Assembly (NCBI GenBank): GCA_013397435.1
Contig: VZRG01000289.1
Coordinates: 310,001-374,000 of the forward strand
Length of the DNA: 64,000 nt
Direction: 5' to 3'
Source of the DNA: Erythrocercus mccallii
Taxonomy: Eukaryota > Chordata > Aves > Passeriformes > Dicruridae
Positions 24,991 through 36,859 of the stretch are shown here, in pieces. Made by a program: the position numbers and the translations under genes. Within the stretch, counting starts at the first letter, position 1. Every line of letters starts with the position of its first letter. The notes under the pieces were generated by a model. It did no database searches and was not told the DNA's origin. It worked only from the letters and a program-made list of their open reading frames with translations.

Positions 24991-27284
24991 CCTGAAAAGC
25001 AGTAGAGAACTCTCTCTCCTAGGTGAGGGCAAGCAGTTCTAAAGGAGATGAGCTGTTTCACTGGAGTCCTTACAAAGGAACAGATAAAATATTATTAATA
25101 CAAAAAATAGATAACGATGACTAAAAGGAGGAAAAAATGCTGCAAAAAGATGAGCTAACTGTAGATAATAGATATCATCCCAAGAACCTTTGTGGACAAC
25201 AGGATATTTTTTCAGATAGACAGAGGGTACCAGTGTAAAGAAGCATTTCTTAGGCCATCATGAAGAATCCATGATCTCAAAGACCTCTATGCAGCAAGTG
25301 GAAATGTTAATGTGACAGGGGAGGTGGCAGTGCAGGGCCACATTGTGCAAGATGACAGCAGCTTGACTGCAACATGCAGCTTTTGCCAGTGTAACCTAGA
25401 GAGCTTTGGAACTGATAGTCATTTTTCAGGACAGATGCAGATGCACTGGAGAGAAGCCAGTGCAGAGGAGCAAGATCACAGAAACACAAAGTTAGCAACA
25501 GTGCCTGAACCGTCCATTTGATTCAGTATCTTGCCCCCAACACTAACAAGCAGTGAGTGTTTAGGGCAACAGTGCAAAAACTAGAGAAATATGCTTCTTG
25601 ATGTATTCCTCAAAAATTTAATTAGCTGAAATTTAGAGAATTCCTGTGTTTGAAGATCATGCTCTCATATATCAGTATCACGCTCTTCAGTGGTTATTTT
25701 GGTTCAAATGTTGAAAGTACTTTAATTACTTTTTAAGCTATTTAGAATAATTTTATCTTTCAGTGAAGAGTCCCACCAAAAAGCTTTCTGTCAGAAAGAA
25801 GGCAATGGAGCTCTGTAGTGGACTGGAGCTTATGCTGATCTGTCAGTGTATGTCCTCAAAGACAGGTTAGACAAAAACTATCTGGCAAAATACAGTGCTA
25901 ATGTGACTTGGGCAAGTGGGCTGACTGGTTTATCTTTTCATGTTGTTTTTGTCCATACTTTCCTACAACTCTGTGAAAGCGATATCATTCCAGGAAAGAA
26001 ATCTCTGCTCCCTAAATCCTCCTTCACATAACAGCCTTTGAAGTCAATTTATTTGCTGTCTCTTTCCCTGCTCTATCTTGCACTGATGCTGCAGCAGATC
26101 AGATGACAAGACACATCCTAAATCTTGTCTTATAGATATACATTAAGCAGGTACCAAACACTAAGAGGACATCTTCATTTGATCAGACACTGCCAGAATT
26201 GTGTAATTTTGTTCACTACCAGTTAACTCAGGTTGTGAAGCAGGGAACAACAGGCCAGCAGATTTAACTGCTGTTTTGGGAAACATTTTCAGAATTATTA
26301 ATAAAGGATGAACTTGTTAGCATGTTAGATAAAAGTCTCTTACACAGTAGCCAAGAGCCATGGTTTTAGAGAATTAGATCTTATCAGAAGTATGTGATAG
26401 AATTAATCAAGGAGCAAGTGGGACAAAGAAATTAGATGGGGCATGCTATAGATCTGTTCATCTGAATATGGCTTTGATAAAGTTTCACACAAGAAGTTGA
26501 TATGTAAATCCAAGGATCTTAGTGTCAATGAGAGGATGATGAAATGAATGAAAAACTGTCTGAATTGAGGAATCCTGAATGATTGGCACAAACTGAGTTA
26601 GGGAACAGAAACCACTAAAAGTGCCTGGATTCATTAATTTGTCACCTTAGAAGTTATCCATACTTTATTCAGATGCTTAGTTGCATTTAAAATATGACCA
26701 GTGTTTAGCTGGTCATATTCTAAAATAGCTAGGGAGATGCAGTAACGGAATATATTTCTACATCTGAGGAAATTTGCTACTTCTCCCTAAGGGAGAGAAA
26801 GGAAAGGAACTTACAGAATGCAATTTCTCTTATTCCAAATATTAAACAGACCAATTCATTTTTTAGATGTGGGGTTTTTTTGTTTGTTTCTTTTTCTCTA
26901 TGATGAGCTACAAGTTACTGGTTCATAGACACAAATGTTGAGGGCATCTAAAGTCCATGCAAGATGAAATTACTGTGATGTTTCTTTTCCCCCTCATTTA
27001 TTCCCATTGTATATTAGCATAATTGTGTTGCATTCCTACCTTAATTCTCCCTTTAGTAAGATTTCTCCCTTACACCACCCTAAAGTGCCCAGTTTCTCAT
27101 TCACACGTTCAATCTTGTCTTGCATTCTTCTTCCAGCTTTTAAAGACTGACGTTTAAGGGCAGTATGACTTAAAAAGATCCATTTCTCTTACAGAATCTT
27201 TTTCTCAGGAAAAGCTCCTCTCTCCCTTTATATGAACTAGACCTCAGAGCCAAACTATAGAAGCATCATCTGGTACATAAAGAT
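24991..27284. other. Unique non-coding sequence
   Basis: No gene or dispersed repeat is recognised. A short hairpin lies at 26686-26724. Frames are all under 70 codons. Confidence 0.5.
26686..26724. repeat. Short inverted repeat (hairpin)
   Basis: aatatgaccag (26691-26701) is exactly complementary to ctggtcatatt (26709-26719), with a seven-base loop. Four further base pairs continue outward after one mismatch. The stem of about 16 positions could form a cruciform or RNA stem-loop; no function is evident. Confidence 0.8.
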
Positions 27285-27425
27285 TTGGGCTGGGATTCAA
27301 TCCTGGGTCAGCTATAATTTGGCCTCTGAGCAATCAATTTATGTTTTGCCTCAGTGCTTCATTTGTAAAAATGAGAATGATACAGAGTTATTTTGTAGGC
27401 ATAATTGGGTAATGAGGCATTTAGC
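27285..27425 (+). mobile_element. MIR-like ancient SINE relic
   Basis: The order of motifs follows a MIR SINE: 'tgggattcaatcctgggtc' (tRNA B-box region), 'gagcaatcaattta' (for gcaagtcactta), 'gcctcagtgcttcatttgt' and 'aaaaatgagaatgata' (for the cctcagtttcctcatctgtaaaatgg core and tail). It is heavily diverged, as expected of an amniote-age copy in a bird. Identification is by motif order from memory rather than alignment. Confidence 0.6.
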
Positions 27426-28304
27426 TTTCTGCTATGAGGCAAAGATGTGTGTTAATAAACAGAATCTTTATCAACTTAGGTCTTGGGAGAATCATGCTGT
27501 ACACTGTCCTGTTGGTTCAGAAAAGGAGTGTGTATATGTGTTTGTACATATACATACATGTGTGCCTAAATCCTTTCTGATTTATTTTGCTGATCAGATT
27601 CAGTGGAGCACACTCTAACAGAGCTAGTATATATAGAACTAATTCACATTCATCCATACAGGTGGATTCAGGATAACACGTATTTAGAAACTTTTTATCC
27701 AACCTTTTTTTTGTTCACTGGACCCTCTGAACTGGTTAACTGAAAGAAGTGGTGAAGAAGCATTACTCTGCATTCTGAGAGCAGCGAAACATCATGCTGT
27801 ATCAGAAAAGCATACTAGAGAAACTGGACGAGGCATACAGTGATTCCTGGGGACACGGGACATAGAGTATCTCCAGCAATGACAGAGAAACATATGTTAA
27901 TATCTGTTTGGGGTATTATTTTGCTAAATGTCCCTCTTCTTTAGTATTAGTCCATTACCAGCATCGACTATTCAGCACACACTCAGACAGAACATAAACA
28001 ACAGTACTTTAAAACAGGATCTTCCCTGAGGAAGTGTGGATTCCTCATTAATCCAAAATTGGAATTGGGAATAATACTAGAGCAACTTTTTGGCAAAACA
28101 AACCAAGTGCAGGCAGGAAGAAAGGAGGCAGTGTGGCTGTCTCACACCTTGTATTCCCTTAATTCTACACAAAAAGACCTACAGCTCTCATTCTTCAAGT
28201 ACCTAAAAATACTCTGCTCAACAGCAATACTCTATTGCAATTATCTGTCTCCTGGTACTGTCCCACATAGATTTTTTCATTCAGCGTTAACTATTTTTTT
28301 CCTT

Positions 28305-28323
28305 CCCCTCTCCCCCCCTCCCC
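28305..28323 (-). other. Minus-strand G-quadruplex motif in a pyrimidine tract
   Basis: C runs of 4, 7 and 4 are separated by TCT and T. On the minus strand this reads as G4-A-G7-AGA-G4, and the central run of seven can supply two G triplets, giving four runs. It sits at the end of a longer T/C tract starting near 28293. Confidence 0.65.
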
Positions 28324-29257
28324 AAGATCAAGAGAAACACAGTGTCTTTAAACACCTTGGAAGCTTGTAGCAAGTATTCAGAATTCTGTATCTGAGCTGG
28401 GTTAACAGGAGTGTTACAAATAGAGCAGTCTCACACTGCTTATGTCCTGCTGTCTTGAATTGAATAGGTGAATGACTGGAAATACACTTTTTATGCTCTG
28501 GGGGTGTCCTGACACCTGAACTATCTCCTGATCATTTTCAAATTTATTTAAATAAATAGCTTGAAAAATAAAAAGTGCAAGAAAATACTACATCTTTAAT
28601 TTTTTGAATGCAAATTGAATGATTTCTTCTACCTCAAGATGAGTTGATAGTTTGCTTTTGTTAGATGTTGAATTATTTTTTGCATTTATTGAGTTGACTG
28701 ACTAATATAACAAATGAAATATAGAACTTCTAAGTTCAGGAAGTGGTTAATGAGGCGAGAGAAATGAATTCTTACTCTGTTAGATACTTGTATTTAGGAG
28801 ACTTCTTCATGCTGAGTCTGTGATAGTTAGGTCAACAGTCTGTTCCAGCAATATGCTAATCAATGCCTTTCCAAACAACAAACTCACAGCTATTTTTCTC
28901 CTGTGGGGAAAGTGGAAAATCTTATAAAGCTTTTATTGACTTTAGGCTCTGGGTTTGGAAGCAACTTTGTTAGTCCTGAGCAGTGTATTGGCTGAGTTCA
29001 ACAGCAAGGGGCTGGTGAGGGAAGAGTTCTGTCTTTTTTGGTAAATGTCACAACATGTCAATAAAGGCTACCACATGGGACTTTGAAGGACATAAAACAG
29101 ATTTGACCAGTCAAAAAAAAGTTATTAGGCTGCTAGTCCTGTTGATAACCTGAGTGATTCCATATTAAAAACATTGTGAGTGGCTCTACCTATATATTTC
29201 CTACTTTCTTCCAAATATCTAATCTGTAAGAAATAAAATAAATATCATCTATTTTGA

Positions 29258-29273
29258 AAAAAAAAAAAAAAAG
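29258..29273. repeat. Poly(A) run
   Basis: An uninterrupted A tract of about 16 bases after 'ctattttg'. No retroposed gene sequence is recognisable immediately upstream, so it is recorded as simple repeat rather than the tail of a processed pseudogene. Confidence 0.85.
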
Positions 29274-30819
29274 ATGTTCATCTGTCCATTTGAAAGCTCC
29301 CATGAAGCTTTTTCTCTTATTTTTTCTTCTATCTTGTGGTTCAAAAGGTAGAAGAAAAGCTGTCCAGCATAGGCCAGGATGCCTTCACTATTAGAGCTTT
29401 ATTCTATGTACAGCCTCTTTTATTCACATTTGTGAGAGTTCAAAACCTTATTGTTTCTAACTCACACTGTGTATGGTCAAAACACTAAGGAAAAAATTCA
29501 AGGGCTTAAAGTTGAACTTTTAGAACTGTTTATGTCAATTGCTGGCTACCATTCAAAAAATTTTGGTCTTTCAACATACCTACCAGATCATATACCATTT
29601 TAAATTAGATCAAGCTTCCCAGATAGGCTACTGGTCTTAATTTAATCCTTAAATTAAATGTGTTTATTTTCGTTTCATGTTCAAGGGGCTATTTTTATTC
29701 AAAACCTATAAAGCTACCTTGTAAATTAATTGTGCAGTTACCTTGTGAATTTTGCTGTTGGTTCTGCAAGAATCTGAAAAACTCTTTCATTATTGCCATT
29801 TTTCTCCTGATTTTTTTGTTTTGCTTCTTAGGAGTTATCTGAGTTTCTTATGGAAATGAGTGAGGAGTCTGTCATTGTTGCTAAACTGAAATAAAAGGAT
29901 ATTTCAAATATCCATGAAGAATAAAAGTTACCTTGCAAAGAAAGAGGGGGGGAAAAAAGGATCAAGAGACATTTCTGTTCCTGGTACATTGTTTCACAAA
30001 GTACTATCACAAGCTGTGTCATAGGCGGTTTTCCTTGTCCCCCTAATCAATCTGTCATATCACATGGAGCTTTTTATAACAAAGCTCACATGTAAAGGAG
30101 CTTGTTCAGACAGGACTTTAAAGCTACTGTACCTTGTGAATGAAGGACCTTGATCATTGTTTGCTTATGAATCATTATTATAAAGTTAAATCCTAATCAT
30201 CTGCTTGTAGGGAAATAGGTGTCTTCCTCCTTCTTTGGGAAGCAAAGGAAGTAGCTGGAAATGGTTTAGTTGTTCCATACAGGAGGTGTTTGTTTCTACA
30301 GGCTAGGAGGCTTTGCAGAAATCCCAAAATTGAGATGGGATCAATTGTTCAATGGATTTGAGTAAATTTTTTGAAACAGCTTGTTGTGTTGAAAATAATG
30401 ACCCTGCAGTTTGCTTCTGTTAGCATTTCCCCAAGACAGTGATTTGAATGGAAGTCCTTGGTTCTAACACTTGTTCCCTTGACTTTTGCCTGTACAAGTG
30501 CTCCGTTTCAGTGCTCAGTTCTATATTTCTCTGTTACAGGAGTCAAAATAATTGCCAGTGCTCTAAGCTGCTACCTGAAACATTAGCATTCCTAAAGGAT
30601 CAGGAAGGAGTGAGGGACACTAATGAGCAGGGATTTTCTTCTGTGTAACTACAGAACTGAACAGATGTGGTCAGTGGAGTCTCATGCAGAGATGAACCCC
30701 ATGCATCGGATTTCAAGTATGAGGATTTACATATTACTTGGGCAAGCTTTTAGCAAAACAAAGTCTGTCTTAAAAGAGCACTAAAAGGATGTTTTCTTGC
30801 CTGTGCCACAACCCATGTT

Positions 30820-31030
30820 GCTAAGTAATTCGGTTGGACAAGATTTAATTAATAGCCATCACAGCCTGATAAAGGCAAAGGTACTGAAGAGCTTTAAAAG
30901 CCACTTGATCTATCCCATGGCAGAAGTACACTTGTCATTTAATATTAGTCATGTAGCTAATGGTAATTAATGATTTCGCCTTCAAAATGATGGTGTTGTT
31001 GTCACTTTGCACATGAGGAAACAGCAGCAA
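30820..31030. promoter_or_regulatory. Candidate conserved enhancer with homeodomain motifs
   Basis: Two extended homeodomain cores, TAATTAA at 30846-30852 and TAATTAAT at 30964-30971, flank a stretch of even composition with few homopolymers, including 'gccatcacagcctgataaag' and 'tgtcatttaatattagtcat'. The right end (about 31001-31030, 'cactttgcacatgagg' then 'aaacag') resembles the reverse complement of a MIR tail, so part of the element may derive from an old SINE. This is inferred from sequence texture; conservation is untested. Confidence 0.3.
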
Positions 31031-34000
31031 ATGCAGGGAAAGCTTTTCAAAATTAGCTAACCATTTGTGTAGTTATCAAAAGCAATGTCATAAGGTTTTT
31101 CTCCCTCAAGCTTATCTAGTCTTGATAACTCCAAAATAAGTTAGCAGTGCTAAAGTGTGACTCAAAAGTTGATAATGCTTGATCTTTCCAAAATTCAGTT
31201 CTGAAATCTATTGTTAATCGAGATAAAGGCTGTATGTTACTTTATTATTTAAAGAGATACATTTTAATAATGTTGAAAACCTATGCATACCATGGGTTTT
31301 CTTAATTTCATTAGACATATTTTTTTTATGACAACACTCTACATGGACTGAAATGACAATGCAACTTTGCATTTTCTTTTCTCTCTCAAGGACCCTCTTG
31401 GAAATGGGTTGAGTTATCCCAGAATTTCTAGTGGTAACTGAAATGCTAAAGACAGATAAATCTCTAAACCTCCTGAGTTATGCTTTTGTGTTTCGAAGTA
31501 TTTAGAGACAAACTGGATAACTTTAGTGAGTTGGCAGTCACTGTTCACAGCTTTAACCTGTACGTCACATGCATAAAAACTAGCTCAGCTCAATAGATAA
31601 TACATTGTACCTGCCTGATGGCTGATTAGCATCTCATCTGATATAAACTGGTCACCTTGATCTACCTGATGGACAGGTGTCTACTGCTGTCAGAACAGTT
31701 GTAAAGATTTTAATAGAAAAGTGATAATTTATGAGTAAGGCTCATATCCCCAGTATGGAGGCTCAAGAAAGCATAAACGACAGGATGCTCACATGGTATT
31801 TAGACTGATGGAGCAAAAAGTAGCCTATTTCCATAGGAGCAACATGGGCTCATATGGCAGATGTTACAGGCTTGAATTATAAGGTTTGGTTTAAGCTGCA
31901 GACTTTCATAAGAGAAAAAAAAAGTATATGTTTGGTACTAGCTTGCTTATATTAACCAAGAAGTCAAGGCATGAAGTGGCCCAGAGATTAAAAATATCTG
32001 ATTTGTCATAAAGGGCTGGTGAGAAAGCACATAAAAGTTGCTGCTGCATGGAATGTGACAGTCATACACTTTTTCCTCCAAAGGCATCAAGTTTATATTC
32101 CTTTACAATGTTAAACTTCTACAGAAAATCTGCACTTCTACAGAGGTTTGGCCTTAAGGTCACTCTTTTGGAGGCCATCTTAAATGCTACCCACTGAAAA
32201 CTATTCATAAGTGATACTTCTCCTGGTGAGTGCACTTAAGAGCCTAAATAATTTTTTTGCAAGATTGGAACCTTGGACAAAATTTTCTACTCAAAGGAGT
32301 CCTATGTGGCTCTTTCCTCATTTTATGTCCACATGTTATTACTGCTTGTAATTTAAATGTCACATGAGTTCCATCTGAAAAGAAAAAAATCTTGATTTAT
32401 AATTAAGTAACAGGTCTTATTAATAACTGCTATGTATTTAATGGAGGCCTATGACTACAGGCATTTTACATTTAATAATGTAAAAGCAATTGCATATCTT
32501 GAAGTTTTATTCCAAAATGTCATAAAAAATTTCCAAAAGCTTCTCTTCTGATATTTTTAAGTACCCACATATTGAAATAGAAGCAGGAACACAGAAAGCT
32601 ATGCCAGGAAGGATTTAAGAATTTGACCTGTGCCAAGGCATGGGGTATACTAGTTTTGTGTTGGTGTTGGTGTTTAAAAAATTAAACCTTCTACAAATTC
32701 ACTTTGGATAGTATGAGAGAGTTAAGTGCAGACAATGATTTGTAGAATTATTTTTTTGTCATTTCAAACAGGATTGTTAATGATAAGAGTGTCTCTTCCC
32801 TGTTGCATGCATTCTTTGGAAACCACTAGATCTCCTGAATAGCCTGTTCTGAACTTATTGCTCATTAGGTTTTGACACCCAACTACACATGGCTGCGTTT
32901 CTTTTTCATTTGGAGCTAATACCATAAAAAAATGCTACTAGGAGATTGGTTTATATAAGTGATGTTTTTTCAGTTTGGATACTTTAAAAACTGCAAGAAT
33001 TGTGTGGTAGAATTTGGTCTTTAACATAGCAAGAGGTGTCTTTATGGTATCTGATCCTTTTCTATCATTTTCCAGAGACTGCAGCTATGCAATGGATTTT
33101 CTCTGTGTCTTTTTGGAAGAATTTTTAATACAGCAGACCATGTACAGCCATCAGCAGTAATTATGAAAGCAAAGATTGGTTACTACTGATACTAGTTAGT
33201 CAAGCTGATAACTAATGACTATAGTCTGCCACAGTTTAAACTGGAAATTTTATCAGAGATCAGCACCTCAGTTATATTATCTCTCAAGTTACAACTCTGT
33301 GGGACAAGAAGTAGTTTAGGAAAAAAAAATATGTGGCTATGGAATAACCTGAAACAACCTTTCTTTATGGAGACTATGTTTTTTCCCAGGCATAAATTAT
33401 ATCTTATTAGAAAAACAATCCAGGGACATACTAGTTTGAGTGAAAGACCAGCATTTATGAACCACTATCCTTGTTATTTCTAGTTATTACTTCTTTGTTG
33501 GAACTTGTAAAGTGGAAATAAATCCATTAACAGGCTTGCTTATTGAAAATGCTTGTATTTGAGTTCTCATGTTTGACTGGTAAGAAGAGCAGCTCTGTTT
33601 CTGAAGTGCCAAATATTTGTGGTTACATTTCCTTGGATCCAAATTGTACCTTATGCCAATCGACGTCGATATCTAAGTGTCTCCTGTTCACTTAAAATTG
33701 GAGCACAATGTTTCATCTGCCATCTCCTCTGTCCTTGAACATACTGGGCCAGTACCCAAGATCAGGGTCTATGTAGTCCCATCTGGCTATAAAAACTAGC
33801 CAAGCATACTTTGTTCTGCTGAAAGTTGATATCACAAATAACCAGAACTATTTTGTTTCTCAAAGGCAATAGATTTGCAAGTGTTTGGAAGTAGCATAGC
33901 TTCTCTCCTTCCCATTTCCCATTCTGGGAGTAGTACAGATCAAACAACACCATTTGAAAAACTAAGCTCTCAATAAAGGGACTGTTATTTTAATACAATA

Positions 34001-34350
34001 GATACATACAAATTCTGAATCCTTCACCTTGAAAGTAAGCATTTTTAGTAAAGTAAATAGAAAAAAAATTTAAAAATTTAACCTTAGTCCATACAAGTTT
34101 ACTGCAAAATAGCTTGGACATAAATTCAGGATATTCTCAGGACTGGAGCTCCACTCCTTACAAGCAAATCCTTGTAGCTGGAATTTCTCGACATGGAATT
34201 GGAGTTCATACTCCAAGTTACAGGAGTTACTGTTAACTGGGGAATACAGGTGCTTAAGACTTCAAACAGTTTGAAAGTTTGGACCCTGCTGTTTTAAGCC
34301 AGAGAGGACCTTTTTTCCCCTCTATTTTTATGCTTTCTTTGACAGGTTAC
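31031..34350. other. Unique non-coding sequence
   Basis: I see no exon, RNA gene or dispersed repeat. The one oddity is a 12-bp CpG-containing palindrome at 33659-33670. Confidence 0.5.
33659..33670. other. CpG-rich 12-bp palindrome
   Basis: ATCGACGTCGAT is its own reverse complement and carries three CpGs in 12 bases, in a part of the window where CpG is rare. Its centre, GACGTC, is shared with the cAMP-response element (TGACGTCA), although the outer bases differ. It could be a transcription-factor site protected from methylation decay, or chance. Confidence 0.5.
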
Positions 34351-34355
34351 TGTAT

Positions 34356-34870
34356 CATGGAATCATAGAATCACAGAACAGATTGGTTTAAAGGGACCTT
34401 AAATTCTCCTGCCATGGGCAGGGAACCTTCCACTAGACCAGGTTGCTCAGGGTCCAATCCAACCTGGTCCTGGACACTTCCAGGGATGGGACATCCGCAG
34501 ATTCTCCTAGAAACCTGTTCCAGAGCCTTACCATTCTCTCAGTAAAGAATTTCCTCCTAATATCCAATCTAAACCTACTCTCAGATAAAAGGCATTCCCT
34601 CTTGTCCTGCCACTATAAGGGACTGTAAAAAGTCCCTCTCTAGCTTCCCTGTAGGCTCCCTTTAGGTACTGGAAGATGCTGTTCGGTCCCTGTGAAACCT
34701 TCTTCTCTCCAGGCTGAACAGTCCCAGCTCTCAGCCTGTCTTCATAAAAGAGGAGCTCCCACTCTTTGAGCATCTTTGTGACTTCCTCTGGACTCACTCA
34801 AACAGGTCCATGTGCTTCTTATGTTGAGGGCCTCAGAGCTAGATGCATCTCCTTAGATCTCCCATGACAG
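34356..34870 (-). mobile_element. CR1 LINE 3' end (minus)
   Basis: The left edge is the typical CR1 3' terminus in antisense, 'aatcatagaatcacagaa', followed by 'ccatgggcagggaacctt', 'gaccaggttgctcagg', 'cacttccagggatggg', 'agtaaagaatttcctcctaa', 'ttaggtactggaagatgctg' and 'cagcctgtcttcataaaaga'. The minus-strand frame 34528-34797 is the decayed C-terminus of CR1 ORF2; 'GPNSIFQYLKGAYREAREGL' followed by 'FT' matches the conserved IFQYLKGAY block. It is the best-preserved CR1 copy here and is 5'-truncated near 34870. Confidence 0.95.
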
Positions 34871-36780
34871 ATTCTCAAATTCTTGGAAGTTGTTTAAAAT
34901 CCTGTGGTTGAATAGGGCTCATTTCATCACATCCTCAACACATGGACAGTGGTAAAGAAAAAGTGTCCATAAGGACTTAGATTTCAGATACAAACTGAAA
35001 CTCGGGGAAAGATTTATTCTGTGAGATAACAGAAATAAGAATGCCTTGGAAAATGATGGCTGTGTATAGATAGAATGTTGCAAGTTATTAAAGTGCATAT
35101 GGAAGTGAAGGGTAGCTAAGATTACAAAACTAGAATATATATTTATAATCATAAAAAAATCTGTCAAGAATAAGCAATGCTGGAAATGTAGAAAGAAAAG
35201 TATATTATAGAAGAATCAGCTGTTGTCTTAGCTGTGCAGATGGGATATGGATTCACAGAGCTTTTCAAAAAATGACTGGTATTGTTGTAATTAATAAGAT
35301 TTTAGAGGTATAGATTCAGATTTTTTAAAATTAAATAAACAGTTTAATGCAACAACACAAATATGCTCCTTCTGCCTTATCAAACTGCTAGCAAGCACTC
35401 CTGTCTGAGGGGTCTTTGAAGCATGAAAGCCTGCTTGATTCTGTACTGAATCCTGGGGGGCTGACTGGGGAGAGGGCGACCATCAGGGCACTGCTTCGGT
35501 TCACTTCCACTGAGAAGCAGATCCTTGGAGAGTGCTGAACCAAAATAAATTTTAACAACATCTAAAGACTAGGCCTACATTACTTCCAGTACAGAGTGTT
35601 TTAAAGCTGCTTTTTCCTCCCACTCTCCAATTCCTGTGATAAGTACAGCTCAACTGAACAAAGGATTCCACTCAGTGAGCTGGCCAGAAGGAAGGAAAAT
35701 ACGAGGAAGTGTAAATATGCATTTGGAACCCTGGGTTGGTAAAGAGCCGGTCTTGATGATATCCTTTCAGAATCAACTGAATACTTGCATACAATAATAA
35801 TAAAAATAATAGCAGTTGAATTACTTTGCAGAGTAAAACTTGGATACTATTTAAACAATTTTTTTCAGAAAAAACCTTGCAAGTTTTATTGCAGAAATTA
35901 AGTAAAATGTACTGTGTGTTATATTTTCACACAGTATATTCAAATATGCTGTGTGAAAATATACTTGAGTGATATTCACACAGAGAAAAAAAAGGTAAAC
36001 AGAAAATTGCACTTTCCAGAGAATAATTCTCAAGGGGTCTTAGACATACTACTGGATATTTTAGAAATAGAGAGAGCTAACCCCAAATTTAAATTGCCTC
36101 AAGTAGAACCTCAGTGAATTTTAGGCACCAAGGTTCAAAGCTATGACACAAAATTTTCAGTTTAAGTGCTTTTTACACCCAGAAGTGCTTAAGTTCCAGG
36201 AGCCTGGTAGTTCTTGGACAACTTTCCTGCAACTTTGTATTATGTTCCTAGAAATGCAAAAGGATTGACAGAATGTCCGGCTGTTATTAAGGCAGGTGTT
36301 ACCTGCTGGTGTTACCTCAGTCCTGAGCAGGAGCCAGAAAGAGTTTCTTTCCAAACACCCTGAGAAGGTCAATCCAGGGAGAATCTCAGAATATTTTTAA
36401 TTTGCACCCAGAATGATGTTCCCAAATGCAGTAATGACTGTTCCTACTCTTTGTGAAGCCTGTTTGTTTGATTACCAAGATTTGAGAGAATTTATCGATA
36501 AAGCAGGGGACTTAAAGTTCAGTTCTGCTGTGTGTCTGATCACATATAAACTTACATTTTTCCTTCTAAGGTAAAAGATGGATGTTTAGACAGTGTTACC
36601 AGCCATAGGTAACACTGAACAGGGACATCTCTGTTCTTGTTGAAATTCTGTTACAGTACAAAAGCATTTCCTATGTCAGGGAGAAAGAGTAAATTTGAGG
36701 ATGAATCCACAGTCCGGAACACTTGCCTGGAAAGGGGAGTGTTAGAAATGAGCTGAAAGACTGTTGGCTCAGTTTTGATT
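34871..36780. other. Unique non-coding sequence
   Basis: No gene is recognised. A moderately GC-rich stretch at 35400-35560 has no family resemblance. The main structure is the palindrome at 35920-35963. Confidence 0.5.
35920..35963. repeat. Near-perfect palindrome, 21-bp arms
   Basis: The left arm 35920-35940 (core tatattttcacacag) and right arm 35943-35963 (core ctgtgtgaaaatata) pair at 20 of 21 positions, with one T/G mismatch and only two bases (ca) between the arms. A third partial copy, atattcacacag, follows directly at about 35973-35984. The tiny spacer argues for a cruciform-prone palindrome rather than a microRNA precursor. Confidence 0.92.
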
Positions 36781-36798
36781 TTTAGGGCCTTCCAAGTA

Positions 36799-36855
36799 AA
36801 ATAGCCTTGTGGTTAAAACTCTTCACTTAGGAGTTGCTGGTTTGAATCAACTCCA
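36799..36855 (+). mobile_element. Possible tRNA-derived SINE head
   Basis: 'atagccttgtggttaaa' resembles a polymerase III A box (TRGCNNAGTGGTTA) and 'tggtttgaatcaa' at about 36838-36850 resembles the B box (GGTTCGAATCC). They are spaced about 30 bases apart, as in tRNA-derived SINEs. The head of MIR is a plausible source. The body and tail that would confirm this are not recognisable downstream. Confidence 0.3.
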
Positions 36856-36859
36856 ATAG

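Larger units (their letters stand above)
27426..30815. other. Unique non-coding sequence
   Basis: No gene is recognised. It holds a pyrimidine tract with a minus-strand G4 motif (28293-28323), a poly(A) run (about 29258-29273), and short TG/TA-rich microsatellite-like sequence at about 27525-27560. Frames are at most about 100 codons and look random. Confidence 0.5.
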
